Of a stretch of 64,000 bases of DNA, positions 17,208-28,521 are shown piece after piece (the stretch's first letter is position 1; every line of letters starts with the position of its first letter). A program made the position numbers and the translations under genes. The notes beneath the pieces were generated by a model that saw only the letters and a program-made list of their open reading frames with translations, ran no database searches and was not told the DNA's origin. This stretch comes from Plastoroseomonas arctica (GTDB taxonomy: Bacteria; Pseudomonadota; Alphaproteobacteria; Acetobacterales; Acetobacteraceae): the NCBI RefSeq assembly GCF_018128965.1, contig NZ_JAAEDH010000005.1:1-64000 (forward strand), read 5' to 3'.

Positions 17208-19220
17208 TCACGCGCGGCGCGCGGCCGTGAAGGAGGCGAGCCGGGCGGCGACATCGGGCGCATCGAGCATCGTCGCCGCCTCGCCGGGCATCCGCCGCTC
17301 CCAGTTCGGATGGCCCTCGACAGTGCCCGGAAGGTTGGGCTGTTCGACTTCCGCCATCGCATCCTCGAGCGGGAGGATTGCGAGTTCGCAGGCGCTGCGG
17401 CCGACCTGCGCGATGGCGGCATCGAGGAAGGGGATGGGGTTGTCCTCGGCGGGCCGCGGACCGGAGGCACTGCCTGTCGCCGACAGGCATTGCCATAGGG
17501 ATTCGCGCTCGGCTTCGCGCGCGCGGCGCTCGGCGTCGGCGTCGGGCAGCAACGCCAGGTCTTCGCGCCAGTCGATGTCGCGGCCGCGCCACCAGCCAAC
17601 CACCGTCGGCAGGTCATGCGTCGTGGTCATCGCCGCGGCCTCGCGGGTCCAGTGCGCGGGGTCGCGGAAGCCGCCCGCCTCGCCGCGCTCGAACCACAGC
17701 ACGCGCATCCCGAGCATGCCGGCATCGGTGATGTCTTGCGCGAAGCCCTCGGGCAGCGTGCCGAGATCCTCGCCCATGACGATCGCGGCGTGGCGATGCG
17801 CCTCGAGCGCCAGCAGGTGCAGCATCTCGCGCAACGGGTAGCGGAGGTAGGCGCCGTCCGCCGGCCCGGCACCGCGCGGCACCAGCCACAGCCGGCGCAG
17901 GCCCATCGCATGGTCGATGCGCAGGCCGCCGGCATGGCGCAGATTGGCGCGCAGCATCTCGATGAAGGCGGCAAAGCCATGGGCGGCCAGTGAGAGCGGG
18001 GAGAAGGTCGCCAATCCCCAATCCTGCCCGAGCGGCGAGAAGATGTCGGGCGGCGCACCCACGCTGGCGGCATCAAGGATGGAATCCTGGCGCTGCCAGG
18101 CATGGCTGCCGGCGCCATCGGTGCCGACCGCGAGATCCGCGATCAGCCCCAGCGGCATGCCGGCCGCACCGGCACGCGCCGCGGCGTCCGCGAGCGAGGC
18201 GTCCGCGATCCATTGGCAGAAGGCGTGAAACGCCACCTCGCCGGCGTGCTCGCGCGCGAAGGCCTGCACGCCGGGCGCCTGGGGCGAGCGCAACGCCATC
18301 GGCCAGTCGCGCCAATGCCACAGCGACGCGTCGCTTGCGAGCAGATGCGTGTGCAGTGCCTCGAAGCGGGCGTGCTCCTCCAGCGCGCGGCCGCCTTCGG
18401 CGCGGAACGCGAGGAAGCGCGGATCGTCACTTGCGGTCTCGAACAACGCGCGCAGCCGCGCCTGACGCCCGGCCGCGACCGCGGGCCAGTCGATCAGCAC
18501 CGCGTCGGTCGGCACCACGGCGGGCGCCGCACCCGGCAGCACCGCATCGGGATCGGCCAGCAGCGGGTTCAGGAACAGCCGGCTGGATGGCGAGTACGGC
18601 AGGAACTTTCCCGACCGTGCCGCGAATTGCGCGTGGGTGGGGCTGATCGCCAGCCCGGCGGCGCCATGCCGGGCCGCGGCCTCGGCGAGGTCACCGAGGG
18701 CGGTGAAATCGCCCGCACCACCATCGCCGGCGCGGCGCAGCGAGGGGATCTGGACCGCGAGCGTCCAGGGCTTGGCGTCCAGATGCGGAAGCGCGCCGAT
18801 CTCGACGAGGGAAGGGCAGCGCGACGGCGCCACGGCGATCGCCATGGCGACAGTGTCGAGGCTCAAGCGGTGGTATCCGACGCGGTCGAGCGTCGGAAGG
18901 CGTCCGGCGTCATCAAGGCGGCCTTCGAGCGTGCCGCCCTCCTCCCAGGCCAGCTTGAAGCGATGGCCGGGCCTGGCGCCGGGGAGGGGCAGGGGCTCGC
19001 CACCCTGCACGGTTGCGATCAGCGGCGGCGGTCGTGACGGCGGGGCCGAGAGACGCTGGTGTGCGTCGGCGATATCCGCCTCCGTCTCCGCATCGAGGCC
19101 AAGGGCCTTGAGCAGTGCGCGCTGCGTCTCCGGCGAGACCTGGTGCTCAGTGCCGCGCACGTCACGCCAGCGGGTCGCGATGCCGGCCGCCTCGGACAAG
19201 GCGAGCAATGTGTCATCCAT
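17208..19220 (-). CDS. malQ: 4-alpha-glucanotransferase (amylomaltase, GH77)
   Basis: Transfers alpha-1,4-glucan segments between maltooligosaccharides. I start at ATG 19220, which gives 670 residues and overlaps the treZ stop by eight bases; the frame is open further upstream but inside treZ. The N-terminal 60-140 residues form the small helical/beta domain seen in bacterial MalQ. The nucleophile is D436 in LRIDHAMGL and the acid/base is E484 in GEDLGTLP. The YSPSSRLFLNPL block (209-220) is a GH77 hallmark. Lying between treZ and treY, it can convert short, TreY-poor oligosaccharides into longer substrates. A single-enzyme maltose pathway is not needed to explain it. Confidence 0.93.
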   Translation of the reverse strand: MDDTLLALSEAAGIATRWRDVRGTEHQVSPETQRALLKALGLDAETEADIADAHQRLSAPPSRPPPLIATVQGGEPLPLPGARPGHRFKLAWEEGGTLEGRLDDAGRLPTLDRVGYHRLSLDTVAMAIAVAPSRCPSLVEIGALPHLDAKPWTLAVQIPSLRRAGDGGAGDFTALGDLAEAAARHGAAGLAISPTHAQFAARSGKFLPYSPSSRLFLNPLLADPDAVLPGAAPAVVPTDAVLIDWPAVAAGRQARLRALFETASDDPRFLAFRAEGGRALEEHARFEALHTHLLASDASLWHWRDWPMALRSPQAPGVQAFAREHAGEVAFHAFCQWIADASLADAAARAGAAGMPLGLIADLAVGTDGAGSHAWQRQDSILDAASVGAPPDIFSPLGQDWGLATFSPLSLAAHGFAAFIEMLRANLRHAGGLRIDHAMGLRRLWLVPRGAGPADGAYLRYPLREMLHLLALEAHRHAAIVMGEDLGTLPEGFAQDITDAGMLGMRVLWFERGEAGGFRDPAHWTREAAAMTTTHDLPTVVGWWRGRDIDWREDLALLPDADAERRAREAERESLWQCLSATGSASGPRPAEDNPIPFLDAAIAQVGRSACELAILPLEDAMAEVEQPNLPGTVEGHPNWERRMPGEAATMLDAPDVAARLASFTAARRA

Positions 19221-20988
19221 GGTCAGTGGTTCCGGCAGATATATCGAGCAGCAACGCGACCGTGCAGCGCGCGTCAAGACGCCCGGCGGCGAGTGCCGCG
19301 GCCGCGCCGGCGCGGGTCTCGTGCAGCAGGTCGCCGGCCAGGGTGGTGTCCACCGCCGCCTCGCCGAGGTTGCACGCAATCGCCAGCACGGCGCCGTCCC
19401 CCAGGCGCCAGCGCGCCACGACCGCCGCCTCACCGACGGCGTCGGCGCCGATGGCCTGTGCCCCCTGCAGCCGCGGGATGATCACGTGGTGGCGCAAAGC
19501 GAGAAGGGCACGATGTCGCGCGAGGATCGCGGCATGCGCGGGCAGTTCCGCTTCGGCGACGTCGGGGATCGAGCGGGCGAAGGTTTCCGTGTCGTTCGGG
19601 TCGGGTATGGACTCGCGCCTCACCTCGTCCTGGAAGGCGGCGAAGTGCGCGAATTCCGCGCGCCGGCCATCCCGAACCAGCGGAGCGAGTTCGGCGTTGT
19701 GGTCTGTGAAGAAGAAGAACGGCGCGGTCGCACCCCATTCCTCGCCCATGAACAGCATTGGGATCTGCGGGCAGAGCAGCAGCAGTGCGGTGGCTGCAGC
19801 CAGCGCGTCCGCATCCGCAAGATGCGCAAGCCGCTCGCCGAAGGCGCGGTTGCCGACCTGGTCGTGGTTCTGCAGGAACAGCACGAAGGCGGTCGGCGGC
19901 AGATGCGCCGAAGGTTCCCCGCGCGGCTGCTCGCGATGGCGGGAATGCTGCCCGGTGAAGACGAATCCCTGGCGCAGCACGGCGGCGAGTTTCTCCGCAG
20001 GCGCTTCGGCATAGTCGACGTAGTAGGCCTCGGTCTCGCCCGTCAGCAGGCGATGGAGCGTGTTGTGGCCGTCATCGTTCCATTGCGCGTCGAACAGATC
20101 GGCACCCAGGTGTCGGGCGGCGTTGTCCTCGTTCTCCAGCACCAGGTGGATGTGCCGGTCGGGGAGCGCAGCGCGCAGGCGGCGGGCGAGCTGGTCGAGC
20201 CAGTCCGGGTCGGCGATGGCGTGGACGGCGTCCAGGCGCAACCCATCGAAGCGGAACTCGCGCAGCCAGTAGAGCGCATTCTCCTCGAAATAGGCACGCA
20301 CCGCCGGCTCGTCGAAGGCGATCGCCGCGCCCCAGGGTGTGTGGATTTCCGGGTGAAAGAAGCGCTTCGCGACGGCGTGGAGATAGGCGCCGTCCGGGCC
20401 GAAGTGATTGTAGACGACGTCGAGGAACACCATCAGCCCCAGGCCATGCGCGGTATCGATCATCGCCGCGAGCTCTTCTGGCGTGCCGAGGCTGCTGTCG
20501 GGTGCGAAGGGCAGCACGCCGTCATAGCCCCAGTTGCGTCCACCGGGGAACGCGGCGATCGGCATCAGCTCGATCGCGGTGACCCCTAGCGCCTGGAGGC
20601 GCGGCAACGCCTCGGTGACGCCGCGGAACCCGCCCATCGCGCCGGCATGCAGCTCGTAGAGGATGGTCTCGTGCCAGGGACGGCCGCGCCAATCCGCGTG
20701 CTTCCAGGCGAAGCGCGATGTGTCGACGATGACAGACGCGTCGTGCACCCCGCCATCCTGCTGCCTCGAGGCGGGGTCGGGGAGCAACAGGCCGTCCACG
20801 CGGTAGCGATAGCGGTCACCGGCGGCGGCGGCGGTTTCGATGCTCCACCACCCATCGGCTTCTGCCAGCATCGGCGCAGGCGCGCTGCCGTCGCGCTCAA
20901 GCAGGACCGCACCGGCCCCGGGCGCCCAGAGACGGAAACGGGCCTGGGCTGGGCCGAGGAGGCAGGCGCCCCAACGCGTTTCTGTCAT
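19213..20988 (-). CDS. treZ: maltooligosyl trehalose trehalohydrolase (GH13)
   Basis: A 591-residue GH13 hydrolase that releases free trehalose from the maltooligosyl trehalose made by TreY. It has an N-terminal carbohydrate-binding-like domain (about 1-95, beginning TRWGACL) and then the catalytic barrel with DVVYNHFGP (190-198). The nucleophile is D253 in [11 protein letters not shown], the acid/base is E285 in HLVLENEDN, and the transition-state Asp lies in QNHDQVGN. These signatures separate TreZ from GlgB. The length is typical (about 580-600). It overlaps glgX upstream in ATGA and malQ downstream by eight bases. It is separated from treY only by malQ, so the TreYZ pair is intact in one transcript. 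Confidence 0.95.
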   Translation of the reverse strand: MTETRWGACLLGPAQARFRLWAPGAGAVLLERDGSAPAPMLAEADGWWSIETAAAAGDRYRYRVDGLLLPDPASRQQDGGVHDASVIVDTSRFAWKHADWRGRPWHETILYELHAGAMGGFRGVTEALPRLQALGVTAIELMPIAAFPGGRNWGYDGVLPFAPDSSLGTPEELAAMIDTAHGLGLMVFLDVVYNHFGPDGAYLHAVAKRFFHPEIHTPWGAAIAFDEPAVRAYFEENALYWLREFRFDGLRLDAVHAIADPDWLDQLARRLRAALPDRHIHLVLENEDNAARHLGADLFDAQWNDDGHNTLHRLLTGETEAYYVDYAEAPAEKLAAVLRQGFVFTGQHSRHREQPRGEPSAHLPPTAFVLFLQNHDQVGNRAFGERLAHLADADALAAATALLLLCPQIPMLFMGEEWGATAPFFFFTDHNAELAPLVRDGRRAEFAHFAAFQDEVRRESIPDPNDTETFARSIPDVAEAELPAHAAILARHRALLALRHHVIIPRLQGAQAIGADAVGEAAVVARWRLGDGAVLAIACNLGEAAVDTTLAGDLLHETRAGAAAALAAGRLDARCTVALLLDISAGTTDHG

Positions 20989-23066
20989 TCCGGGCGTCTC
21001 GCACTCAGGATGACGACGCTGCGCGCGGCGAGCGTCAGCGCATCGCCTTCGACCGCGCGCTCCTCCGCGTCGGGCACGTTGCTGTCGAGGCAGAGAGTCC
21101 AGGTCAGCGCCGGCGCGGGCAGGGTGAACACCGCCTCGCCCTCACCGGCATTGAGGAGGACGAGCGCGATATCGCCACCCACCATGCGTCGGAGCGCAAG
21201 GCAGCGTGCCTCGGGATCGTTCCAGGCGTCGGGCGAGATCACCTGGCCCGCATTGTCGAACCAGGCCATGTCGAGAATGCCTGGCGACGGCTCATGCTGT
21301 CCATGCATGAATTCGGGCGGGCGGAGCGCGGCGATGCGATGGCGCAGTGCGATCAGCCGGGTTGTAAAGCGATGCAGCTGCTCGGCCGCCGGCGTCGCGG
21401 CCCGCGTCCAGTCGACCCAGGACAGCGCATTGTCCTGGCAATAGGCGTTGTTGTTGCCCGACTGGGTGCGGTCGATCTCGTCGCCGCCCAGCAGCATCGG
21501 CGTGCCGGCCGAGATGAACAGCGTGGCCAGCATCGCGCGCTGCACCGCGCCGCGGGTGGCGAGAACGCCACCATCCTCGGTGTCGCCTTCGGCACCCCAG
21601 TTTCGCGAGAGATTTTCGCCATGGCCGTCGCGATTGTCCTCGCCATTGGCCTCGTTGTGCCGCTCCTCGTAGGCGGTGAGGTCGTGGAGCGTGAAGCCGT
21701 CATGCGAGGTGAGGAAATTCACCGTGGCCCAGGGACGGCGCCGGCGCCGGTCGAACAGATCCGCCGAACCCGAGATGCGCGCGGCGAGTTCCGCGCGCAT
21801 GCCGGGATCGCCGCGCCAGAAACGGCGCACGCCGTCGCGGAACTTGTCGTTCCATTCACCGAAGCCGGGCGGATGGTTGCCGACCTGGTAGCCGCCGGGA
21901 CCAATGTCCCACGGCTCGCTGATCAGCTTGACCTGGCTGAGCACCGGATCCTGGCGGATCGCGTCGTAGAATCCCGAACCAGGATCATAACCATCGGCCT
22001 CACGCCCGAGGATGGTGCCGAGGTCGAAGCGGAAGCCGTCCACGTGGTACTCGTTCACCCAGTAGCGCAGGCTGTCCATGACCATCTGCAGCACGCGCGG
22101 GTGCGAGAGGTTCACCGTGTTGCCGGTGCCGGTGTCGTTGATGTGCACCATCGGATCGTCGTGCAGCAGCCGATAGTAGGACGCGTTGTCGAGCCCGCGC
22201 CAGGACAGCGTCGGGCCCATGCCACTGCCCTCGCAGGTATGATTGTAGACGACGTCGAGGATCACCTCGATGCCCGCCGCGTGCAGGCGCCGCACCGCGA
22301 CCTTAATGGCGTTGCGCTGCCATTCCTCGACCAGGAAGCTGGGCTCGGGCGCGAAGAAGGCGAGGGTGGAATAGCCCCAGTAGTTGCGCAGGTTCTTCTC
22401 GACGAGGAAGCGGTCCTGGCAGAAGGCTTGGATCGGTAGCAGCTCGACGCTGGTGATCCCGAGGCGCTGGAGGTGCTCGATGATCGCCGGGTGACCGAGG
22501 CCCGCGAAGGTGCCGCGCTCGCGGGCGGGGATGGCGTCGTGCTGCATGGTCAGGCCGCGCAGATGCGTCTCGTAGATCACCGTGCGGTCCCAGGGGACGT
22601 CGGGGCGCTTGTCGTCGCCCCAGTGGAAGCTGTCGTCCACGATGACGGATTTCGGCATGGCCGGCGCGCTGTCGCGCCGGTCGAAGGTGGTCTCTGGCCG
22701 GCCGGTGCGATAGCCGAACAGCGCATCCGACCAACGCAGCGGGCCGGCGAGCTGTCGCGCATAGGGATCGATGAGCAGCTTGTTCGCATTGAACCGATGC
22801 CCGCGCGCCGGTTCATAAGGCCCGTAGGCGCGGTAGCCGTAGAGCTGGCCGGGCAGCGCATTGGGCAGGTAGCCGTGCCACACCTCGTCGGTGCATTGCG
22901 GCAGGGCGTGGCGCGCGATCTCGCGCCGCCCGGCCTGGTCGAAGAGGCACAGCTCGATGCGCTCGGCATGGGCGGAGAAGACGGCGAAGTTGACGCCAAG
23001 CCCATCCCAGTTGGCGCCGAGAGGATAGGGTTTGCCGTCTTGCAGCGGCGGGAGGCTGGCGCTCAT
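20985..23066 (-). CDS. glgX: glycogen debranching enzyme, isoamylase type (GH13)
   Basis: Hydrolyses alpha-1,6 branches of glycogen, freeing linear chains for TreY and MalQ. The start is ATG 23066, overlapping the glgB stop in ATGA and giving 693 residues; the longer open frame runs into glgB. Residues 1-150 form the N-terminal CBM48-like domain ([20 protein letters not shown]). The barrel has [10 protein letters not shown] (271-280), nucleophile D348 in [14 protein letters not shown] and acid/base E384 in [14 protein letters not shown]. The TSHDGFTL block carries the third acid. The length fits GlgX/TreX (650-720). In many bacteria GlgX works with TreY and TreZ as the treXYZ set, which this order reproduces. 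Confidence 0.95.
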   Translation of the reverse strand: MSASLPPLQDGKPYPLGANWDGLGVNFAVFSAHAERIELCLFDQAGRREIARHALPQCTDEVWHGYLPNALPGQLYGYRAYGPYEPARGHRFNANKLLIDPYARQLAGPLRWSDALFGYRTGRPETTFDRRDSAPAMPKSVIVDDSFHWGDDKRPDVPWDRTVIYETHLRGLTMQHDAIPARERGTFAGLGHPAIIEHLQRLGITSVELLPIQAFCQDRFLVEKNLRNYWGYSTLAFFAPEPSFLVEEWQRNAIKVAVRRLHAAGIEVILDVVYNHTCEGSGMGPTLSWRGLDNASYYRLLHDDPMVHINDTGTGNTVNLSHPRVLQMVMDSLRYWVNEYHVDGFRFDLGTILGREADGYDPGSGFYDAIRQDPVLSQVKLISEPWDIGPGGYQVGNHPPGFGEWNDKFRDGVRRFWRGDPGMRAELAARISGSADLFDRRRRRPWATVNFLTSHDGFTLHDLTAYEERHNEANGEDNRDGHGENLSRNWGAEGDTEDGGVLATRGAVQRAMLATLFISAGTPMLLGGDEIDRTQSGNNNAYCQDNALSWVDWTRAATPAAEQLHRFTTRLIALRHRIAALRPPEFMHGQHEPSPGILDMAWFDNAGQVISPDAWNDPEARCLALRRMVGGDIALVLLNAGEGEAVFTLPAPALTWTLCLDSNVPDAEERAVEGDALTLAARSVVILSARRPE

Positions 23067-25228
23067 GGAGAGGGTTCCGGAAGGAGGATCAGGGTTGCCA
23101 GCGGCGGCAGCAGCAGCGACAGCGACTGCGCCTCGCCATGGCTCGCGATCGCGTCCGTGCGCACGCTGCCGGTATTGCCCAGGTTGCCGCCGCCATAGGC
23201 CGCGGCATCGGTATTGATCACCTCGCGCCACTGCCCGGCGACCGGCACGCCGATGCGCCAGCCCTCCCGCGGCAGCGGCGTGAAGTTGCTGACGACCAGG
23301 GCCGGCGGTTCGCCATCATCGCCGAGCCGAAGGAAGGCGAAGACGCATTCCGCACTGGCATCGCCGATGACCCACCGGAAACCCTCGGCACTCGCATCAT
23401 GGCGATGCAGCGCGGGGTGGTCGCGATAAGCGCGGTTGAGGTCGCGGACCACCGCCTGCACGCCTCGATGCGCCGGATCGTCGAGCAGGTTCCACGCGAT
23501 GGCGGCGTCGTGGTTCCATTCGCGGGGCTGTGCGATCTCGCCGCCCATGAACAACAGCTTCTTGCCCGGATGCGCCCACATGAACGCGAAATAGGCGCGC
23601 AGATTGGCAAGCTGCTGCCAGCGGTCGCCGGGCATCTTCTCCAGCAGCGAATGCTTGCCGTAGACCACCTCGTCATGGCTCAGCGGCAGCATGAACTTTT
23701 CCGACCAGGCGTAGACCAGGCCGAAGGTCATCTCGTGATGGTGCCAGCGGCGGTAGATGGAGGGCTCCTCCATGTAGCGCAGCGTGTCGTGCATCCAGCC
23801 CATGTTCCATTTGAAGGCGAAGCCCAGGCCGCCCTCGGCGACCGGCGCGGTCACGCCCGGCCAGGACGTGCTTTCCTCGGCGACGACGATGGCGCCCGGG
23901 CAGCGCTCGGCCACGGTGGTGTTCAGCGTGCGCAGGAAATCGACAGCTTCCAGATTCTCGCGACCGCCATGGATGTTGGGGACCCACTCGCCGGCCTCGC
24001 GGGAGTAGTCGCGGTAGAGCATCGACGCCACGGCATCGACGCGGAGGCCATCGACGTGGAAATGCTCGATCCAGTGCAGCGCCGAGGCGAGCAGGAAGCC
24101 GCTCACCTCGCGGCGGCCGAGGTTGAAGATTGCGGTGTTCCAGTCGCGGTGGAACCCCTCGCGCGGGTCGGCGTGCTCGTAGAGCGCGGTGCCATCGAAG
24201 CGATACAGGCCATGCGCGTCGGTGGGGAAATGCGCCGGCACCCAGTCGAGGATGATGCCCAGCCCGGCGGCATGCGCACGATCGACGAACCGCGCAAAGC
24301 CATAGGGCGTCCCGAAGCGCGCCGAGGGCGCGAATTGCCCAAGTGGCTGATAGCCCCAGGAGCCGCCGAAGGGATGCTCCATGATCGGCATCAATTCAAG
24401 ATGCGTGAAGCCGAGGCCGGTGGCGTAGGGGATCAGGCGGTCACCGAGCGCGTCCCAATCCGGCGAACGCCCGGCATCGTCGCGCCACCAGGAGGCGGCA
24501 TGAACCTCATAGACCGAGATGGGGGCGGTTGCGGATTGCCGCGCGCCGCGCTGCGCGATCCACTCCGCATCGGTCCAGGAAAACGGCGCGGCGTCGGCGA
24601 TGACGGAGGCGGTGCCGGGCGGCAATTCGGTCGCTGCGGCGTAAGGGTCGGCCTTGGGCGGCAACAACGCCCCGTCGGCGCCGAGCAGCTCGTACTTGTA
24701 CGTCATGCCCGCGGATAGGCGCGGGATGAAGATCTCCCAGACGCCGCTGTCGCCGCGCCGGCGCATCGGGTTCCGGCGACCATCCCACCCATTGAACGGG
24801 CCGATCACCGAGGCGCGCCGCGCATTCGGCGCCCACAGGGCGAAGCGGGTGCCGAGCACGCCGTCGACGCGCATGGCCTTGGCGCCCAAGGTCCGCCCGG
24901 CCTCCACGAGCCGACCCTCCGCAAAAAGGCGCAGCTCCTCGTCGGAAAGCAGCAGTCCAAAGCTGTAGGCGTCTTCGACCTGCTGTGACGTGTCAGGCCA
25001 TGTGATGTCTAGCAGCGTCGATGGTCCGCGGCGTCCCTCGCCGGTGAACAGGCCCGCGGCGTGGGCGAGCGTCAGCGCGATCGGCTCGCCGTCGCCGGTG
25101 CGGATCGACACGGCGTGTGCGCCGGGCAGGAGGCAGCGAAACGTGCCGCCATGCCAGCCCAACACGGCGAAGGGATCGCCATGCCGGCCATGGACGAGCG
25201 CTTCGATGGCCGCGGCATCATCGCTCAT
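23063..25228 (-). CDS. glgB: 1,4-alpha-glucan branching enzyme (GH13)
   Basis: A 721-residue branching enzyme that introduces alpha-1,6 branches into alpha-1,4-glucan. It has the long N-terminal arrangement of E. coli GlgB: an N1 domain (about 1-105), a CBM48 domain (about 120-215) and the GH13 barrel. The nucleophile is D398 in [14 protein letters not shown], the acid/base is E451 in VVAEESTSW, and the third acid lies in [14 protein letters not shown]-terminal amylase beta-domain ends the protein. Start and stop both overlap neighbours in ATGA. Next to GlgE it would branch the maltosyl-extended chains, the known GlgE-GlgB partnership of mycobacteria. No glgC or glgA is in the window. Confidence 0.96.
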   Translation of the reverse strand: MSDDAAAIEALVHGRHGDPFAVLGWHGGTFRCLLPGAHAVSIRTGDGEPIALTLAHAAGLFTGEGRRGPSTLLDITWPDTSQQVEDAYSFGLLLSDEELRLFAEGRLVEAGRTLGAKAMRVDGVLGTRFALWAPNARRASVIGPFNGWDGRRNPMRRRGDSGVWEIFIPRLSAGMTYKYELLGADGALLPPKADPYAAATELPPGTASVIADAAPFSWTDAEWIAQRGARQSATAPISVYEVHAASWWRDDAGRSPDWDALGDRLIPYATGLGFTHLELMPIMEHPFGGSWGYQPLGQFAPSARFGTPYGFARFVDRAHAAGLGIILDWVPAHFPTDAHGLYRFDGTALYEHADPREGFHRDWNTAIFNLGRREVSGFLLASALHWIEHFHVDGLRVDAVASMLYRDYSREAGEWVPNIHGGRENLEAVDFLRTLNTTVAERCPGAIVVAEESTSWPGVTAPVAEGGLGFAFKWNMGWMHDTLRYMEEPSIYRRWHHHEMTFGLVYAWSEKFMLPLSHDEVVYGKHSLLEKMPGDRWQQLANLRAYFAFMWAHPGKKLLFMGGEIAQPREWNHDAAIAWNLLDDPAHRGVQAVVRDLNRAYRDHPALHRHDASAEGFRWVIGDASAECVFAFLRLGDDGEPPALVVSNFTPLPREGWRIGVPVAGQWREVINTDAAAYGGGNLGNTGSVRTDAIASHGEAQSLSLLLPPLATLILLPEPSP

Positions 25229-28200
25229 GCCAGGATCCGATCGACGAGCGTGGTGAGACCGCGCAGCGGCACGCCGATCCAGTCGGGGCGGTTTGCTGCC
25301 TCGTAGCGGATCTCGTAGGCGGCGCGCTCGATCAGGAACAAGTCGAGCAGGTCCGCGTCGCCGTCATCCGATTCCGGGCTAACGCCGCGATAGGCGGCGA
25401 GCAAGGCCGCCTCGGCCAGACCGCGCCAGGTTTCCAGCAGCGCCGCACGGTCTTCGGCTGCGGCCACCGCAGGTGCCGCGCCGAGCGGCTTGGCACTCAT
25501 CCACGCGGCATAGTCGAAGCTGCGCAGCAGGCCGGCCACGTCGCGCAGCGGGCTTCCCTTGGCGCGGCGTTCCTGCAGCGGCCGCGCCGGCTCACCTTCG
25601 AAATCCACGATCACGGCGTCGCCCTGCGCGACCAGAACCTGGCCCAGATGCAGGTCGCCATGGGTGCGCGTCTTCATCGCGCCCGCGACGCGCGGCGCCA
25701 TGGCGCGGATCGCGGCGCGCAATGCATCAGCGCGATCGCGCAGCGAGCCGGCACGGGCCGCATCGGCCTCGTCAGGCCAAGTATCGATCGCCTCGATATG
25801 GGCCAGCGCCGGGTCGAGCTGGGCGAGTGCCGCCACGACCCAGGCCTCACCGTCAGCTTCTGATGCCGTCTCCGGTGCGAATGCGGCGTCCTCGCTGGGC
25901 AGCGCGAGGGCGACGTGCAGCTCGCCGAGCCGGCGACCCAGGGCATCGGCGAAGCTCAGGTAGCCGGCGAAGCGGTCGGTCTCCGGCGCCTCGGCGGTCG
26001 GTGCTTCCTCCAGCGCGCGCTGGAGCCATTCAAGCGTCCAGGCAAAGGCGTCGCCCTGGTTGCGTACGAATTCCTGCACCAGGATCAAAGTGTGCGGCGT
26101 GCCGTCGGGCGCGACGCGCACCACTTCGCCGATCAGCGCGGGAATGTTCGCGAAGCCGAGCGCCGTGAGATGGCGCGTCACCTCCGCCTCGGGATGGATG
26201 CCGTCGCTGACGCGGCGGAGGATCTTGATCACCACCTTGTCGCCATAGACCAGCGAGGAGTTCGACTGTTCGCCGGAGAGGCGACGGATCACGGGCGCGT
26301 CGCCAAGCTCCATATCCTGGAGGCGCGCGGTGGGCAGGAAACGGATCTCGCCGCTGTCGCAGGGAAGCACCGCGTTGGCGCCGAGCGACGCCATGACGGC
26401 AGGGGGAAAGGCATCGGCAGCGAAGGCATCGGTCAGCAAGCCGATTCTCGGCCCCTTGCGCAGCCGCGACAGTGCGAGCTGGGATGCGAGCACGCCGCTG
26501 GTCTCGCTATCCTCGACCGCAGCGAGCGGGATCGCGTAACGCTGGATGGCGCCGCCGATCTGCGCCTCGACCTCGGCCAGCGTCACGAGGCTTTCGGTCC
26601 CGGGCAGGGTGACGTGGCCGCTGATGCGCAGCGATTCGATCTTCAGATCCTTGGCCGCGAACCAACGCCGCTTGGGCAGGTAGAGCGGCAGGATATCGCG
26701 CTCCAGCGTCGCGCGCGCGGTGGCGGTGAGGATGTCGCTGTCGGGCGCGCGGAACACCAGAGTGCGTAGTTCGGGCAGAGGCTCGGGCGGCGCTGCACGC
26801 CAAGCCGGCATCGCCGCGGCCTCGGCGAGCAGGAACCAGTAGAAGCCGTAGGGCGGCAGCGTCAGCAGATAGGGCAGCTGCCCGATGGGCGGGAAGGCGG
26901 TGCCGCCCAGCATCTCAACCGGCACGCGGCCGCCTATCGCGGAGAGATCGATCTCGACCGCCTGCGCGGTGCGCGCGAGATTGAACACGCACAGCACCTG
27001 CTCGTCGCCGAGCACGCGGATGTAGACGAGCACCTTGCGATTGTCGGGCGTGAGCATGCGCATCTCGCCGCGCCCGAAGGTGGCGCTCTGCTTGCGCACC
27101 GCGAGCATGCGCCGCGTCCAGTTCAGCAGCGAATGCGGGTCGCGCGCCTGGGTCTCGGCGTTGACCGCCTGGAAGCCGTACATCGCATCCTGCAGCGGCG
27201 GCAGCACCAGCGCCGCCGGGTCGGCGCGCGAGAAGCCGCCGTTGCGATCGGGCGACCATTGCATCGGCGTGCGCACACCGTCGCGGTCACGCAGGTAGAT
27301 ATTGTCGCCCATGCCGATTTCGTCGCCGTAGTAGATGACCGGCGTGCCTGGCATCGACAGCAGCAGCCCATTCATCAGCTCGATGCGCCGGCGGTCGCGC
27401 TGGAGCAGCGGTGCGAGGCGGCGGCGGATGCCGAGGTTGATCCGCGCCCGCTTGTCCGCGGCATAGGTGGACCAGAGATAGTCGCGCTCGCGGTCGGTCA
27501 CCATCTCGAGCGTCAGCTCGTCATGGTTGCGCAGGAAGATCGCCCATTGGCAGCCGTCGGGAATCGCTGGCGTCTGGCGGAGGATGTCGGTGATCGGGAA
27601 GCGGTCTTCCTGCGCGATCGCCATGTACATGCGCGGCATCAGCGGGAAGTGGAACGCCATGTGGCATTCGTCGCCGTCGCCGAAATACTGCTGCGTGTCC
27701 TCCGGCCACTGGTTCGCCTCGGCGAGCAGCATTCGGCCGGGGTGGCCCGAATCCAGCTTCGCGCGGATCAGTTTCAGGACCGTGTGCGTCTCGTCGAGAT
27801 TCTCGTTATTGGTGCCCTCTCGCTCGATCAGATAGGGCACGGCGTCGAGCCGCAGCCCGTCGATGCCAAGGTCCAGCCAGAAGCGCATCACGCTCAGCAC
27901 TTCCGCGATGACGCGCGGATTGTCGAAATTCAGGTCCGGCTGGTGGCTGAAGAAACGGTGCCAGAAATACGCGCCGGCCACCGGGTCCCACGTCCAATTC
28001 GAAGTCTCGGTATCGGTGAAGATGATGCGCGTGCCGTCGTAGCGCGTGTCGGTGTCCGACCAGACATAATAGTCGCGCGCCGCGCTGCCGGGCTTCGCGC
28101 GCCGGGCACGCTGGAACCACGGATGCTGGTCGGAGGTGTGGTTGATCACCAGCTCGGTGATGATGCGCAGGCCGCGCGCATGCGCCTCGCGTACGAAGCG

Positions 28201-28521
28201 ACGCAGATCGCCGAGGTTGCCGTAATCCTCGTGCACGCCGCGATAGTCGGCAATGTCGTAGCCATCGTCGCGGCGCGGGCTCGGGTAGAAGGGCAGGAGC
28301 CAGATGGTGTCGACGCCGAGGTCGACGATGTAGTCGAGTTTTTGGAGCAAGCCGGGAAAATCGCCGATGCCGTCGCCATCGGCGTCGAAGAAGCTCTTGA
28401 TGTGCAGCTGGTAGATGACCGCGTCGCGATACCATTGCGGATCGCCGGCGCCGGCGATGACAGGCTCACGCAATGGCGCGACGCGCGGCTGCGCGGCTTC
28501 ACCATGAGGGGCGCCGCGCAT
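25225..28521 (-). CDS. treS: trehalose synthase-maltokinase fusion (TreS-Mak)
   Basis: A 1098-residue fusion. Residues 1 to about 570 are trehalose synthase (GH13), which interconverts trehalose and maltose. It has [12 protein letters not shown] (125-136), nucleophile D226 in [11 protein letters not shown], acid/base E268 in [11 protein letters not shown] and D334 in RNHDEL. Residues from about 605 to 1098 are maltokinase with an aminoglycoside-phosphotransferase fold: the cap segment [11 protein letters not shown]766 in VVIKILRR, catalytic HGDLHLGQ (H954, D956) and metal-binding D973 in VDFEGEP. Trehalose can thus be turned into maltose-1-phosphate by one protein, the donor for GlgE encoded immediately upstream. 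The start is the ATG overlapping the glgE stop (TGATG); the longer frame lies inside glgE. Confidence 0.95.
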   Translation of the reverse strand: MRGAPHGEAAQPRVAPLREPVIAGAGDPQWYRDAVIYQLHIKSFFDADGDGIGDFPGLLQKLDYIVDLGVDTIWLLPFYPSPRRDDGYDIADYRGVHEDYGNLGDLRRFVREAHARGLRIITELVINHTSDQHPWFQRARRAKPGSAARDYYVWSDTDTRYDGTRIIFTDTETSNWTWDPVAGAYFWHRFFSHQPDLNFDNPRVIAEVLSVMRFWLDLGIDGLRLDAVPYLIEREGTNNENLDETHTVLKLIRAKLDSGHPGRMLLAEANQWPEDTQQYFGDGDECHMAFHFPLMPRMYMAIAQEDRFPITDILRQTPAIPDGCQWAIFLRNHDELTLEMVTDRERDYLWSTYAADKRARINLGIRRRLAPLLQRDRRRIELMNGLLLSMPGTPVIYYGDEIGMGDNIYLRDRDGVRTPMQWSPDRNGGFSRADPAALVLPPLQDAMYGFQAVNAETQARDPHSLLNWTRRMLAVRKQSATFGRGEMRMLTPDNRKVLVYIRVLGDEQVLCVFNLARTAQAVEIDLSAIGGRVPVEMLGGTAFPPIGQLPYLLTLPPYGFYWFLLAEAAAMPAWRAAPPEPLPELRTLVFRAPDSDILTATARATLERDILPLYLPKRRWFAAKDLKIESLRISGHVTLPGTESLVTLAEVEAQIGGAIQRYAIPLAAVEDSETSGVLASQLALSRLRKGPRIGLLTDAFAADAFPPAVMASLGANAVLPCDSGEIRFLPTARLQDMELGDAPVIRRLSGEQSNSSLVYGDKVVIKILRRVSDGIHPEAEVTRHLTALGFANIPALIGEVVRVAPDGTPHTLILVQEFVRNQGDAFAWTLEWLQRALEEAPTAEAPETDRFAGYLSFADALGRRLGELHVALALPSEDAAFAPETASEADGEAWVVAALAQLDPALAHIEAIDTWPDEADAARAGSLRDRADALRAAIRAMAPRVAGAMKTRTHGDLHLGQVLVAQGDAVIVDFEGEPARPLQERRAKGSPLRDVAGLLRSFDYAAWMSAKPLGAAPAVAAAEDRAALLETWRGLAEAALLAAYRGVSPESDDGDADLLDLFLIERAAYEIRYEAANRPDWIGVPLRGLTTLVDRILA